64,000 nt of DNA from Liolophura sinensis (taxonomy: Eukaryota; Mollusca; Polyplacophora; Chitonida; Chitonidae). Below the pieces are notes generated by a model. It saw nothing but the letters and a program-made list of their open reading frames with translations, searched no databases and had not been told where the DNA came from. A program made the position numbers and the translations under genes. The DNA lies in the NCBI RefSeq assembly GCF_032854445.1, contig NC_088301.1:25838402-25902401 (forward strand), read 5' to 3'. Positions 12,319 through 25,400 of this stretch are shown in pieces. How positions within the stretch are numbered: position 1 is the first letter of the stretch; every line of letters begins with the position of its first letter.

Positions 12319-12507
12319 CGCTGACATCAAACAATAAACAACCTGACAGATGCTCTGGATGTAGACAATCAGCTGTGCAGCTGGAGACAATCCATCTGTT
12401 TGGAATGACTGCGCTTTACCATCGCTTTTCACTGTATTAATAAGTCTCCTTGTAGCCACAATGCCAATGTCCATGTACTTAAAGCGCTGCCTCACTGGAA
12501 TGCCAAG
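12319..12507 (-). CDS. Possible FANCD2-like exon
   Basis: 189 nt open segment bounded by acceptor GTGTCTCCAG and donor GTAAGT, phase 0 in and out (63 codons). LGIPVRQRFKYMDIGIVATR and later LSPAAQLIVYIQSICQVV. The pattern F-K-Y-x-x-I-G-I then an L-S-x-x-Q helix resembles the middle of FANCD2 (interstrand crosslink repair) as I remember it. The identification is weak, no other part of such a gene is visible nearby, and it may belong to another helical-repeat protein or be a gene fragment. Confidence 0.4.
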
Positions 12508-13227
12508 CTGGAGACACCAGATAGGACATCGTACCATGTCACAACATACTGTTCCATATTTCTACTTGCTGTATTTCATCTACAGTTTAGTCTTTTTCAG
12601 GTGAAACATTTCGCTTGAACATGACTTATTCATCCACCTTATATGGTCACACTTTTTTTTAAAGATTCATTCATTTCACTAATTTTTTAGTGTTGACATC
12701 AGAGGTATCATTTTAAAGCCTTTCTGTGCTTCTTACTGTTGCTTCTGAAAAATTCTCTGAGAAAGTGCATTTTTTTACAAACTCAACTCACAGACCATAA
12801 ATTAAGCTTTATTTTAGCCAAATATGGGTCAAAAACTGATCCGCATGTCTGAAAACACTTTTCACATCTTCAAGTCATTTATGCGTATGGGAAATAAGCA
12901 GAAATAACAGGTACTTGCACATGTCTCATGGTGAGTTCCAAGCAAGCAAAATGCACAGATAGCTAAAGTCTTATAGGCATATGACCTGGTTTTGAACTAC
13001 CTCTAATGACACGAGGGACAAAAAGGGAATACTGAGTACATGTTCAGTGGGTGGTTGATTAAGATGCTCCGTACAGTATGCAAGAGCTACCTAATAATGT
13101 GCTTTTCATCTAACCATTTACCTTTTGCATAAAAGAACGACGAATACATGTTGATGCATATGTATGTACATTCAGCCTGACAAAATCAATAATGTACAGA
13201 ATGTACTTAGTGAGATGTCTACTGACT

Positions 13228-13525
13228 GGCAGAGTGGTATAATGGGTTGTACCAGTGAAAGACCAGCCCTTGACCATAGAGGTTGTGGACTCAAATAAAA
13301 ATAAATATAGATAATGAAGAAAATATGTTAAGTTTTAATTGCTTAATGGCAGAGTGGTATAATGGGATCTACCTGTGGTCAGCCCTTGACCATTACGGTT
13401 ATGCACTCAGATCACAGACACATGTAATATGCTTAGTGAATTGCTGTCTGGTAGAGTGGGTAATGGATTTTACCAAAGGACAACCAGCTCATGACCCCTT
13501 GTAAAGGTTGTGCACTCAAATCCAG
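13228..13525 (+). repeat. Three spaced copies of a tRNA-like motif
   Basis: Copies at about 13228, 13346 and 13449 of GGCAGAGTGGTATAATGGG ... GACCAGCCCTTGACCAT ... GGTTGTGGACTCAAAT. The ends recall tRNA boxes A and B in degraded form. No cloverleaf is intact. Confidence 0.5.
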
Positions 13526-14470
13526 AAATGAGACCGAATACGTGCTTCCAGCTTGTCAATCATTTCAAAGCCGACAGCAAATCGCTTATGCATTCCCAAA
13601 AAACACTATATTTTCAAACACATTTGGATCACGCACACAAGCTATATTTATGTCATTTTGGAATATGAACCTGTGTTTAGATGGTTTCAAAGGCCTGTCA
13701 TTGATATTTGTTCAAATTGTGCACGTGACATATTTCCTGGTTTTCACGTATTCCCACGATGAATTGGCAGAAAACTTGCTAATGTGGAAATAAATCATTC
13801 ATTCATTCATTTACTCACTCAAAGTGAATAATTCTCAAAAGCTACATAAAAAAGTAAATAAATAAATAGATTCTTACCTGAGTTCTTGGTAAAACAGGAC
13901 CAGGCAACATTCAAACCATATGACCCTGTGTAGCTTCTGATGGCTAAGCTATTTGCCTGATCCTCGGACATCAAAGCATGCCACACACATGTATAACAAC
14001 AAACAGGTCAGACTGCTAATTGGCTTTAGCCAGGTGAGCTGACTCTGTGGCTACTACCCTGTCCTATCACTACCACATCCGATGGGTCAGACAAAGCCTG
14101 GCAATGCAAGCTTGCTCACCCCACTGCACAATCGCATTATTGATCACCACTTGATCGGCGGACACACCTGTTCATGTATGTCCCTGTTTACCTGGGCTGA
14201 GTTCATCAATGTCGCCATAAAGACGGATTTGCCCTTCATTAGCAAACCCAACAGGTAATGTCCACGAAGGGTGCACCTGTCAAGTGCCGTTCCCAGACAC
14301 GCAGCAGCCGACAGCTGACAGATTCAGGAGTCATTTGATGCAAATCATATACAGCCTGCCATTTAGCCAATTTCCCATCAAGCCAATTCTGATGATACAG
14401 CTCCAGATGTTAGCTAATGGTACAAACCAATTCAGCTTATTAAAAGACTATAACCATTCACTACGAAATG

Positions 14471-14736
14471 ATATTTATTTATTTATTTATTTATTTGACT
14501 GGTGTTTTACGCCATACTCAAGAATATTTCACTTATATGATAAGGGCCAGCATTATAGTGGGAGGAATCCGGGCAGAGCCCGGTGGAAACCCACAAGCAT
14601 CCACAGGTTGCTGTCAGATCTTCTCACGTATGGCCGGAGAGGAGCTGGACTTGAACTCACAGCGATCGCATTGGTGAGAGGCTCCTGGGTCATTACGCTG
14701 TGCTAGTGCGCCAACCACCTGAACCACGGATGCCCC
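14471..14736 (-). mobile_element. RUDI/V-SINE-like element, full length
   Basis: Complete from (TTTA)n tail to tRNA-like head GGGGCATCCGTGGTTCAGGT. Confidence 0.85.
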
Positions 14737-16034
14737 ACAAAATGATAACCATGCATAAAAGCACTAGGCAATTTATTTCACATAAACTTTCACAAGCACA
14801 TATAGGCCATAAAATGACAGGCTACTTCTGATGCCAATTAACACTTCAGTTTTTCTGATAGGAAATTAATCAAACGTCACAAAAAACTCTTATGTGGGAA
14901 AATCAATCAGAATCGAGCAAAATGTGTTGTTTGGCCAAAAAGCTAAACTTTAGGTGAAATATAGTAATTATTGATCAAATTAAAATTTCTGTCAAATGTT
15001 AACACAGACATGCAAAAAGATATACAGCAGGTGTGCCCTGTATCACATATGACTGCCCCCTGATCCCTCACCCCCACCAGGCCCTCAAAAAAGGTGTTAA
15101 GCTATAAACAGAACTTAGGAATTCCAGCTTAAAAAGTGTATACATATATGAATATTAAAAAGAAATTACACACTTTTAAATAATATAAGGTATGAGGATA
15201 TTAAGCTGTAATGAAACCGTATGAAACTCAACCCACAAATCTACAAATTATACCCCGGACTAATTTTAGTTCATAAAAGCACTTTCTGTATTTTAATATA
15301 AAAAAAAAATATGGCTGGTTTACAACTTGCTGCATTCTGAAAAATACTATGTACTGCCTTTAGATTGAAGATTCACATGTCTATAGCTATTTCCAATATG
15401 GGATATGGAAATTAAAATCAGCTTAGCTGAATTTAAACACTCTGTACCTGTTATGCAAACTTCATTTATCGGGTACATGTAAATACACAACTACAAGCAG
15501 TGGACTGCAAATGTACCAGTCTGTAACAGATGTTCTCTTTGTGTGCCTGCATTGAGCTTTGTTCTTCACAGCCACAGGTGCCCAGACATGATATTGGCCT
15601 CATGACAAACTGTCACACTGGTAATGCAGGCAAGCTCACTCTCTTCTCATTTACTGTTGTACTGTATTACATATAATGGCCTGTATGCTGTTTTAATACA
15701 GAGCTGCAAATTTTATATCCACCGGCAGATGCAAAGAACTATTACAGCAAAACAATACTCCAATATTTGTTTGCATGTGTGAGGCTTCTTTCAAGGAGCG
15801 GTCGTAAATCGTCATGGCAATAAAAAGTGAAGAATTATGTCACCATGGTAAATGCGTTTGATGTAACATTGCAACAGCCTTGTTAAAATGATTGTGTTGG
15901 AAATACAGATAATTCTAACCATTTAAATACAGGTCGCTTAGACACAGTTTTTCAAAAAAATGTGCGTAAACGTGCAATCGCTTTGCACTTTTTGCAGAAG
16001 TTTAAACACTTCTGACTTTAAATATGCGGCATTA
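14737..16034. other. No gene recognised
   Basis: AT-rich, no array, no SINE and no supported exon on either strand. Confidence 0.4.
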
Positions 16035-16905
16035 TTTATGTATCTCATGATAAACCTTATTAATGAATTTGATGATAAACTACATTAATGTACATGTATC
16101 TCATGATAAACTACAATAATGTATTTCGTGATAAACTCCATTAATGTATCTCATGATAAATTCCATTAATGTATCTCATGATAAACTACATTAATGTATC
16201 TCATGATAAACTCCATTAATGTATCTCATGATAAATTCCATTCATGTATCTCATGATAAACTACATTAATATATCTCATGATAAACTCCATTAAGGTATC
16301 ACATGATAAATTCCATTAATGTATCTCATGATAAACTCCATTAAAGTATCTCATGATAAATTCCATTAAGGTATCTCATGATAAACTACATTAATGTATC
16401 TTGTGATAAACTCCATTAATTTGTCTCATGGCAAACTTCATTCATGTATCTTATGGCAAATCTCTTCAATTTATCTCATGACAAACCAGATTAATCTATC
16501 TCATGATAAACTTCATTAATGTATCTCATGATAAATGCCATTAATGTATCTCATGATAAACTCCATCAATGTATCTCATGATAAACTTCATTTATCTATC
16601 TCATGACAAACCTCATGTATATCTCATGATAAAACCCATTAAATGAAATGTACAATGTACGATAAACAGCACAAATGTCTCTCATAATATATCCAACTAA
16701 TGTATCTCATGTCAAACCTCATTAATACATTCCATGATAAACCTTGATGATTAATTTTAATGAACCTTATTACTGTTTCTCATGATAGACCTCATTAATG
16801 TATCTCATGGCAAAACTCACTAGGTACAGTGTATCTCATGATAAAACTCACTAGGGTCCAATGTATCTCATGATAAAACTCACTAGAGTACAATGTATGT
16901 CAGGA
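16035..16905. repeat. 25-bp minisatellite (about 30 units) that lengthens to the right
   Basis: Unit TCTCATGATAAACTCCATTAATGTA. Homogeneous to about 16400, then diverged; near 16800-16900 units become about 34 bp (AAACTCACTAGGGT.CAATGTA). Confidence 0.9.
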
Positions 16906-16961
16906 TAAAACTCAAATCCAAGACATTTTTCGTGTAAATTTCTAGATACATGTACAGTTAT

Positions 16962-17126
16962 TTTTATCCATTTATTTGACAGGTGTTTTAAGCAATACTC
17001 AAACAATATTTCACTTAAACAACGGCAGCCAGCATATTGGTGGGAGAAAACTGGGCAGACCCCAGTGGGAAAACATGACCATCTGCAGGCTGCTGGCATA
17101 GCTTCCCACGTACAGCCAGAGGACAT
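16962..17126 (-). mobile_element. RUDI/V-SINE-like element, 5'-truncated and diverged
   Basis: Tail, core and central domain with many substitutions, directly after the 25-bp array. Confidence 0.7.
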
Positions 17127-17437
17127 ATTTATTTACTGCAAGCAAAATGTTGCGACACTAGAACGAGAAGCCAGACTTACTTTAGTACTTGATATTTTGA
17201 ACAGAGTACGGTGTATGCCTGTCAAATAGCCAGATGACAGCCAAGACAATATTGTGCATTTCCTCTATTTAGAAATAAAAATTTGGGGTGCAAATTAATT
17301 TGGATACACTAAACACTAAAAATCAGATTTACATATGGGCTGGATATCACTAAGGCTTCATGGGAAAGTAGTTGTTCACAAAAATGACAAAAAATACTGT
17401 TTAGTTTCACACGACAATATTTAATATATATATATCT

Positions 17438-17562
17438 TTTTTTTTTTCCTTTTTATTTTATTGAAGAGAAGAATGTCACGCTTTCTTATGCATTTTATTT
17501 GTTTGCATTAGCCATATAACGATATATATATATATATAAATATCGTTATATGGCTAATGCAA

Positions 17563-17640
<78 letters not shown>

Positions 17641-17802
17641 TTATATGGCTAATGCAAACAAATAAAATGACATATCGTTATATGGCTAATGCAAACAAAT
17701 AAGATGTAGATATATATCGTTATATAGCTAATGCAAACAAATAAAATGTATAACAAAGTGTGACGTTCTTCTCTGCAATAAAGCAAAAAGGAAAAAAAAG
17801 AA
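17438..17802. mobile_element. Fold-back (MITE-like) element with AT-dinucleotide core
   Basis: Left arm 17438-17530 and right arm 17700-17802 are inverted copies: ATTGAAGAGAAGAATGTCAC and TTTGTTTGCATTAGCCATAT on the left match GTGTGACGTTCTTCTCTGCA and ATATAGCTAATGCAAACAAA on the right. Between them are a long (AT)n run (about 17570-17636) and three further copies of CGTTATATGGCTAATGCAAA. Confidence 0.7.
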
Positions 17803-19237
17803 GAAGCACTTAGACATCAAATGTACTGTCAGACCCAGGCCACTTAGGCAACCATACAAAGGCTTTAGGAAACAAAATGCTCATAAAAATCCCTGTATGG
17901 AGGGGATGATGAAAACAGGGTTAAGTTTCCATGGAAACATCTCTATAAAACTCTTTGAGATGCAAGCATCATCAAGAACTGAGCAAAATATATCTGTTGC
18001 CATGGCTACTAACTAGGTATACAAACTGGCAGACGTCTGTTTCGTGAAAATAAAAATGTTTATTCATATTACATAGGTATGGAAAAGATAATATTTAGAC
18101 AACAAAAAGATGTACAGCTATTTGAAATTAACCTAATATATCACTAATCGATCATTTATTTATATCTGAACCCCTCAGAAGCTAAGCTGCAGTTAACTGA
18201 GCACAGATCTGCAGGGCTGAAGAAGGCCAGCTTGGGAACCATCTCCATTCAGTTCACCATTTTCTAGCTGCTTTCTTTTACATGTCGATCAGTAGATCTA
18301 ACATCTGATTCGCCCACAGGTATCACAAACTTACACCCATTACCTCAGGAATTAGTATGCATCTCAGCCAGCAATTGTGGTTTTGCATTTTTATTTGGAA
18401 AAAAAGGTGGACTGAACTCAGCTGTTTGAATTTAGGCCACCAAAATTGGTGGTCCAGAAAAAGCCATCCTAAATGGAGCCAGCTTAGTTTAGGTCACCTT
18501 TCTTCACTAGTGTGAGCATCCAAGCTGGCCTCAATCTACCCATTCTTCCTTCTGTAACAGTGACTTTAGACTCCATTTCATGAGTATACCAAGCCTGTAA
18601 GTCTCTATCTTTTTTTAGCTTTTTCATCTCAAGCTAAAAGATGATGTGGACAAAGAACTGCGATGCTGTTGTTCTCATCATCTATAATTTAGATCTATCC
18701 TACAAATTTAAACCTTATCTTTCCTAGGGCACAGAAAAGCATTTTCTTCTTCACCTATAAACTATATATAATACCCCCAACCTCTTTACTTATGAAAAAG
18801 CAACTTTCAGTGTGATTTCTGTACCTGTTTACCATTTTGGTGACAAAATTGCTTCAAGTACGGTTGGCCAAGTTCAGGATTTCACAAAAAGTTGAATTTC
18901 ATCTGTCTACATAGAATATCGCCCTCAGAATGAATGACTGAATGATTTCGGCTAAAAAAAAAAAAACCTCAGCAAATATTTCAGCCATTTCGAGGCAAAA
19001 TATTGCCCTCAGAATATTCTTGAATAGACATCTTACAAACATATGAAAAGGCTGAAGAACTGCAGTGCTTGTATTTATTTCAACAGTATCATTTTGCAGA
19101 AAACAGGCCAAGATACATGCCACAGGAAGCCTTTTAAGAATGTCAACCATGTCTTCCGGCATTCCATAAAAAAGAGTATACATACAACACACTCAGTCCA
19201 TGTCTGTTAAATTAGTCAGGCTGGAAACGTACATGTA
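17803..19237. other. No gene recognised
   Basis: 18790-18890 (GCAACTTTC.GTGTGATTT ... TTGGCCAAGTTCAGGA) recurs in diverged form at 56410-56510, so a low-copy dispersed repeat is present. No gene seen. Confidence 0.4.
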
Positions 19238-19512
19238 TCTTTATTTATTTCTTTATTTATTTATTTATTTGATTCGTATTTTTCACCCGTACTCAAGACT
19301 ATTTTACTTATATGACGGCGGTCAGCATTATGGTGGGAGGAAACCGGGCACAGCCCCGGAGAAACCCACGACCATCCACAGGTTGCTGGCAGACCGTCCC
19401 ACGTACGGCCAGAGAGGAAGACAGCATGAGATGGACTTGAACTCACAGCGACAGCAATGGTGAGAGGTCATTACGCTGTGCTAGCGCGCTAACTAACTGA
19501 GGCATGGAGGCA
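19238..19512 (-). mobile_element. RUDI/V-SINE-like element, full length
   Basis: All parts present; a small deletion near the tRNA-like head. Confidence 0.85.
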
Positions 19513-19806
19513 GGGAATTTTGGCATAAAAAAAGAAAAAAATATTTGTATATTTCAAGAGATTTTTACTGATTTCATAAGTTTCCAAACCTGATTTTCAC
19601 ACTGTGAGATTCAATTATCGAGACCGCAGACAGTCTGGTACATGTTGCTTTACACCTGCCTACAAGTTTACTTTCGCAGGCATGGAAATGAAAGTGTTGT
19701 CTAATTAACACTGAAGTTGTTACAAAACTCCGCTCTATGAGGACTGAACTTTGTCCATGTTCACAATCTATGAGCGCTCTGCAGATTGTCCTGTTGATTA
19801 ACATAT

Positions 19807-19900
19807 TATAATTTTCAGTTATCATGAGGCATAATTTTCAGTTATCATCAGGCATAATTTTCAGTTATCATCAGGCATAATTTTCAGTTATCGCCAGAAA
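19807..19900. repeat. 23-bp minisatellite
   Basis: Four copies of ATAATTTTCAGTTATCATCA plus GGC. Confidence 0.85.
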
Positions 19901-20394
19901 TAATTCAAAATCGTCTATTGGTATTCATTTCTGTAGTCAGACTGAATTTTGATACATCTGACAACAATAAACCTGTATCCTTCTGCTGTTCTTCTTTACT
20001 TTGTGTCAAATAATGCCATTTCTGCTGTCAATCGAAATAATCTCAGCAATTGCCAGTCATATTACTACATCAGCTAATTAGAATACTTGATAGTGTTGCC
20101 ATTTCACATAAGAACTAAACCTAAATCTTTGAATCGGAACATGTTTGCTGAATGTGGTTCTTACTCATTTGGCAATCAGTGGAGTATTTTGAATAAATGA
20201 TATATGCCAAAGTACGCTGCTTTTACTGCAAGGGAATTTTCCACAATGATTGAAAAACCACTCATATCTAAGGCATACCAGCAAACTACAATTCAATGTT
20301 AACATAGGTAAAAAATACTTTGAGAGATATTACACAAGATTTATTTATTTTTTTATTTGATTGGAGTGCACTTTAGTTAAAATGGAGGCTAGTT

Positions 20395-20575
20395 AAAATA
20401 CACTCCATGAGGGAGTGATTACTTGGAATTTAATGTCGTATTTAACAATTTTCCAGTCATATGATGACGAAGGAATCCTTAAAGTGTATGCAATATGACT
20501 CCTTGTCCCAGGACATATTTCCACCGCTCTTTATTCTCTCAGATGAAGAAACCCGCTTGATCTTTCTTCAAGGAT
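20395..20575 (-). mobile_element. SINE family B copy, tail half only
   Basis: From GAGTGATTACTTGGAATTTA through CCACCGCTCTTTATT; no tRNA-like head. Confidence 0.55.
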
Positions 20576-20616
20576 TAGTGTCAAGATTAAGCTACTTGTC
20601 CTAAGTGTAAAGACTA

Positions 20617-21375
20617 TAACCTGTTTAACAGTATTGTAACATGGTATGGGGCGGTAGGCCTGCTGTATTGATCAGTTGACGAAGTACACTCATCAGTGAT
20701 TTCATACATTAAGGTCGGCCGTCAGTGTTGCCACAGCCACTCTAATATGATATTAATAACCTAATCTAGGCTTGGTATGGCTTAATTACGAATTGAGTGG
20801 ACTTTGGATATGACAGGGATGTCAACACGGCATTTAATTATGCCTCGAGTGTCTCTGATGGGATGGTCATTTCTTTTACTCGTACATTTCTTCGTCAATC
20901 TCTTCTAATTTTGTTACAGTATGTTACCACAAGGGCCTCTGAGGAACGTCATTATGACTTTAAATCCACCAAAAACAATAGATTTACTGCCCTAGCCGAT
21001 CTTCAGCTGGCAGTTTGGTAAAGCTCAGCAGGTGACATCATAGATGGCCGACCCATGTCTGGCTGGCCTGTATGACCTTGGAATTCGTGTCAAAACGGTG
21101 TCAATTTGGAGTTGGATTCTAGCTACACAGAATCAAGCACAGAAGTGATTTTTGACACTGACAGCTCTGGTCAGATTTTAAGTTTCCAAGTTTTCAAACG
21201 TATAATTTGATCTTTGTCCAGGCATTTCCAACAATGGCAATACGGAAGGTAAGCTATGCCTTTATCCTGTGTAATACTGTAGGTCTACATTTCATGTTTA
21301 TACCAGATTTAATATTTGCTATTCTTTCCTTCTGTTCGCTTCACAATAAACATCATTCTATTGCCCAAGTGGATA
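20617..21375. repeat. Dispersed repeat, copy 1 (about 500 bp, interrupted)
   Basis: Matches 23694-24205 in order: ACCTGTTTAACAGTAT, CTGCCCTAG, GCTCAGCAGGTGAC, CATAGATGGCC, TTTGATCTTTGTCCA, GGTAAGCTAT and TTCACAATAAACAT. A stretch of about 280 bp after the first motif is extra here. No coding match recognised. Confidence 0.65.
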
Positions 21376-22296
21376 TGCTTCAAAATTGGGTTCGCAGGAA
21401 TTAATTTTCATGCATTTAATCAAGGCAATACTGAAAACAAAATTCTTACAGATGTTTAAATGGCAAAGCTCTGACAGCTCGTAAAAGCTGGACTTGTATG
21501 ATGTGATTCGGGAAGAGTACAAAGTGTTGGCGGAAAAAACGCATAAACCCAGCCTCATTATCTAGTGATTTTAATGTCATTACTCAGAGTACTGTGCTTT
21601 TTTTCCAATATTTTTTTTTACACTCAATTTAACAATATATACAAGGGTAGCCAATTATGAATAAATAACCAATCTGGACACTAATCCTTTAACTGCCCAA
21701 TGAAAGTTTAAAATGAACATTGGGACATAGACAATACTTGATATAACAGCATTACCCTTCATGATCCACTAATACACCTGGCACAATGTACAAAGCATAG
21801 AGACTCTGCATATACTGAGAAGCTGTACAACTGACATTTAAATATTTCGACAAAGTTTTGTTTGCTACAGGTTAATTCATGTATTACTGTACTTTTCTTG
21901 TCTTCATAAGATGACATAGTATATATTTACTGAGATGTCAAATATTTGATCTATCTGTTGAATCCAAGTGTCTATGCTTTGGCATAAAGCTGAAAGAATG
22001 CTGCCTGCGAATACATCTCCCGTTTTTAATCAGGTAATAAAGCAAGGGACAGACACGAGGCCTTACAGTCATAGTCATGATTTTCTGTAACCTGGTTTCC
22101 ATAGAAACCACCTAATTATTCAACTGCACACATGCAGATCAGGTTGTTTTATGTAAAATTCATTATATTTGGCATACAAGTAATGTCAACAGCAGGGAAT
22201 AAAAAAAACTGACAATGTTAAAACACAAAAAAGCCTTGTTAGATGTAGATAACTGCAAAAAGACAGAGGCCTTACCTGTTACCTTGGCAACACAGT
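21376..22296. other. 3' flank of GTF3C3, no other gene recognised
   Basis: The 3' UTR presumably lies at the right side of this interval; ATTAAA on the minus strand at 22025-22030 is a candidate poly(A) signal. Confidence 0.35.
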
Positions 22297-22407
22297 TCAC
22301 ACAACACAGTACTGCTGTAGTAACATTCTGGCATAATCATCTGATTTACTTGCCCGGTAAATCTGCGATAGGTTGTACGCGGCTTCACGTCGCAGATCAA
22401 AAATTCC
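22297..22407 (-). CDS. GTF3C3: GTF3C3 exon 26 (stop)
   Basis: 111 nt including TGA. GIFDLRREAAYNLSQIYRAS then KSDDYARMLLQQYCVV, matching the human C-terminus, which also ends in a YC(S/V) motif. A possible ATTAAA poly(A) signal is at 22025-22030. Confidence 0.93.
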   Translation of the reverse strand, partial: GIFDLRREAAYNLSQIYRASKSDDYARMLLQQYCVV

Positions 22408-25400
22408 CTGAAAGAAAAAAACAAAACAACTTACTTGAGGACAGGAAACAGGATACAGCATTGACTTACATTTTTTTTACTTTAGGAGAGAATGTACAAC
22501 TCACAAAACCAGATCAAATGCAAACTCATCAGAACAGGAGAATTCCCCACAACATTATAGCCCATGCTAAATACGCAAAACTTATGCCTGGAGTAAGCTG
22601 GTTTTGAAACTCAACCTGGAGCATCACAAACAAATCAGCACACAAGTCACATGAAAACATCAGCCAACTTTTGCAGTAGTTCATGCACAGGTACTGATGG
22701 TCAATAACAATCAGATAAATTATTAAATATACAAAATTTACGCCTGGATCGGGCTGTTTTTGAACATTATGTGAGGTACCACAAAGCAAACCTGCAGACA
22801 CATTTTTTTTTAAAGATACGGCAATATTTGGCACAGTTACTACACAGAGACCAAAACCAACGTGACAGACAAACAGACAGACACACTCAAATTAATACCC
22901 TCAGCATTTTCTGAAGTTGTTTATGCATGAATGCAACCATACATTATAAGGTACAGACTCACTGGCACTGCACTGAAATTAGCTACGATAACCACTGACA
23001 TCTGACTACCTAGAACATGCCACAGAACATGCCACAAAAAATATAAAAGACAACGAATAATTCAACAAAGAATGGAGTCAGTTGTATGCTGCACTGATAT
23101 GTTCAAACTTACCTCGTCATCCACAATAGCAGGGGGTGTGTTAAGTGCTTTCTTGTAGTAATACACAGCTGCGTACTTAAGATCTGTTAGGCATTTAAAA
23201 AAAAAAAACAAGTCTTTCAATATAACAAGAATAAATTTTTTGTATTTTCTGTTAAGAGAATGTCCCCAGATACACATTAAATCTAACGAAGACAGTATAA
23301 AAACAGTTTGATGTAGGACAACATTTGGTATTGGATTATCACCAAGTTTCTCTTGTCATTATGCATACAGGTGTAGCACAAAAGTACTCATGCTATCTGG
23401 ATCCCAAAACCCAGTCATTTCTGCTGAACTCTCATTAAATTCTAGGATTCTACGGAAATCCCTCCAACCTTCCATCCTCACCTAACTGATGCATGGCTCT
23501 TCCCAGGTTATAGTACGCCTCCTGACACTCTCCTCGCAGGTCCATGTACTTATGCAGAAAAGAACAACCCTGCCGAGGAGAGACGAAAGGGTCATTTTAC
23601 ATCACAGGTATATCAAAAACCTTTCAATCAGTCAATGCCTCAAAGAGCATAAATAAAAGATGTTAGTTTCCAGATTCAGCTACAGGCCCTAATTAAAACC
23701 TGTTTAACAGTATGTGACCGGGAGGGCTTCTGAGAAACTTAATAATGACTTTAATCCATCAAAAACAACAGATTTACTGCCCTAGACAATCTCCAGCTGG
23801 CCAGCCCGGTACGGCTCAGCAGGTGACGTCATAGATGGCCAACGCAAGTCCAGCTGGCCTAAATAACATGGGTATTTGTATCAAAATAATGTCATTTTTG
23901 GGATGCACAGAAGCAAATATACAGCTGTATCAGTTTGAACCCACAGCAGACCATGTTGAAATTCCCATCTATGACGCTGATATCTCTGGTCAGGCTTCAG
24001 ATTACCAGTTTTCAGATGTTCAATTTGATCTTTGTCCACGCATTTCCAGCCATACTGGCAATAATACAGATGGGTAAGCTATAGCCTTACCCGGTGATAC
24101 TCTGTACATTTCGTGTGTTTATTTTAAGATTTAATATTTATTAAATATTCCTTACCCCTGTCCGTTTCACAATAAACATTCTATTCCCCGAGGGATTCTA
24201 AATTCATACCTACATGAGATGACAACTGCCAGTACATGTTATTGCATTACAGATAAAGTGGTGTACAACATAAATACATGTAGGGTTTTTCAAATCAGTT
24301 TACAAAATTAAAACCTGTCATTCTTCAACTAAACTAGGTTGCTTTAACTTCAGAACTTGCTACTAGCTATTTTCAGGTCTCACCTAACCACAGCTTAAAT
24401 GTAGTTCTAAAAACGCATTGTTTAAATGGAAGAGTGATCTTAATGGAGATAATGCAGTACAGCCCTATTAAAACCAATGACAACATTTTCTACCTGTGTG
24501 AGAAGTGCATGCCTCTTGTCAGCAAACTTCTGGGCCGCCATGTGAACAAAGGTAAGACCAATACAAAGGTTAAGTAATGCGTTGTTTGGGTCGTGCCGTA
24601 ATGCACTGGTGTACTCCCCTAAAATATACAAGCATAAGAAAATCACATTTATTTGATTTATGCATTTCGCTAATGTTTTACACTATACTATTACAACAAT
24701 ACTTAGTTTGTATGCCCGCAGCCAGGTTTATGGGTAGAGATGGAAGCCAAAGGAAAACAGAAAGTGACAAGCAAAATGAATGGCATAGGAAAACAGAAAA
24801 AAGCAAAGAGGAACCTTCACTCAATTCCATGAGGCAGGAGTACTGTAGCTGGATTCTGATCCATAGCTAGTGGTCCATACCTTAATATGTGCACCTTCCA
24901 CCACATATACATGTATGTGTGCACAAATGTATTTATATGTATGTGGCGAAAGGCAAAAGATATCCCCACGAACTTCATGTAAGGCCACATGAAAGACTGT
25001 GTTTCCGTTCACTGCTTACTGCTTGATTGGCTTAAAGAACTGTAGAAACCTGGAAATCTCCTTAATTCTCTACTTTCAGCGTGTCGATCTGCTAAAGATG
25101 ACATGTATTGTGCCATTATCATTCCTACACTAAAAGGACGCTGGCATTGAAAAGGGTTGACATTAGAAAATCAAACACAAGGCTTTATCAAAAATGTCAA
25201 GATTACATTATCCAGTATTTTTATTTTATTATCAGAATGATTTATTTAGTTGAACCAACTGGATGCCACCTTACCTATTGAGTGTTTAAAGCTGCCTGAA
25301 ACCATGGAGATGTGACCATTAAGAATACCCAGCTGAAGATGGTCCGGATGCTGGGGGAGTCGAAAAAAAAACTTCATAATGTCACAGCAAGCATGGAAGA

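Noticed and set aside
13877-14000. Open minus-strand stretch (SEDQANSLAIRSYTG ...) ending in a good donor GTAAGA
   Set aside because: No convincing acceptor or start context, its phase does not fit the exon at 12319-12507, and I recognise no family; it may still be an exon.
14284-14706. 140-codon plus-strand frame
   Set aside because: More than half is antisense to a RUDI-like SINE; the same applies to many 60-110-codon frames containing a VLRHTQEYFTY or YGGRKPG motif.
20797-21021. 74-codon plus-strand frame
   Set aside because: Falls across the boundary of a dispersed repeat and its insertion; not conserved in the second copy.
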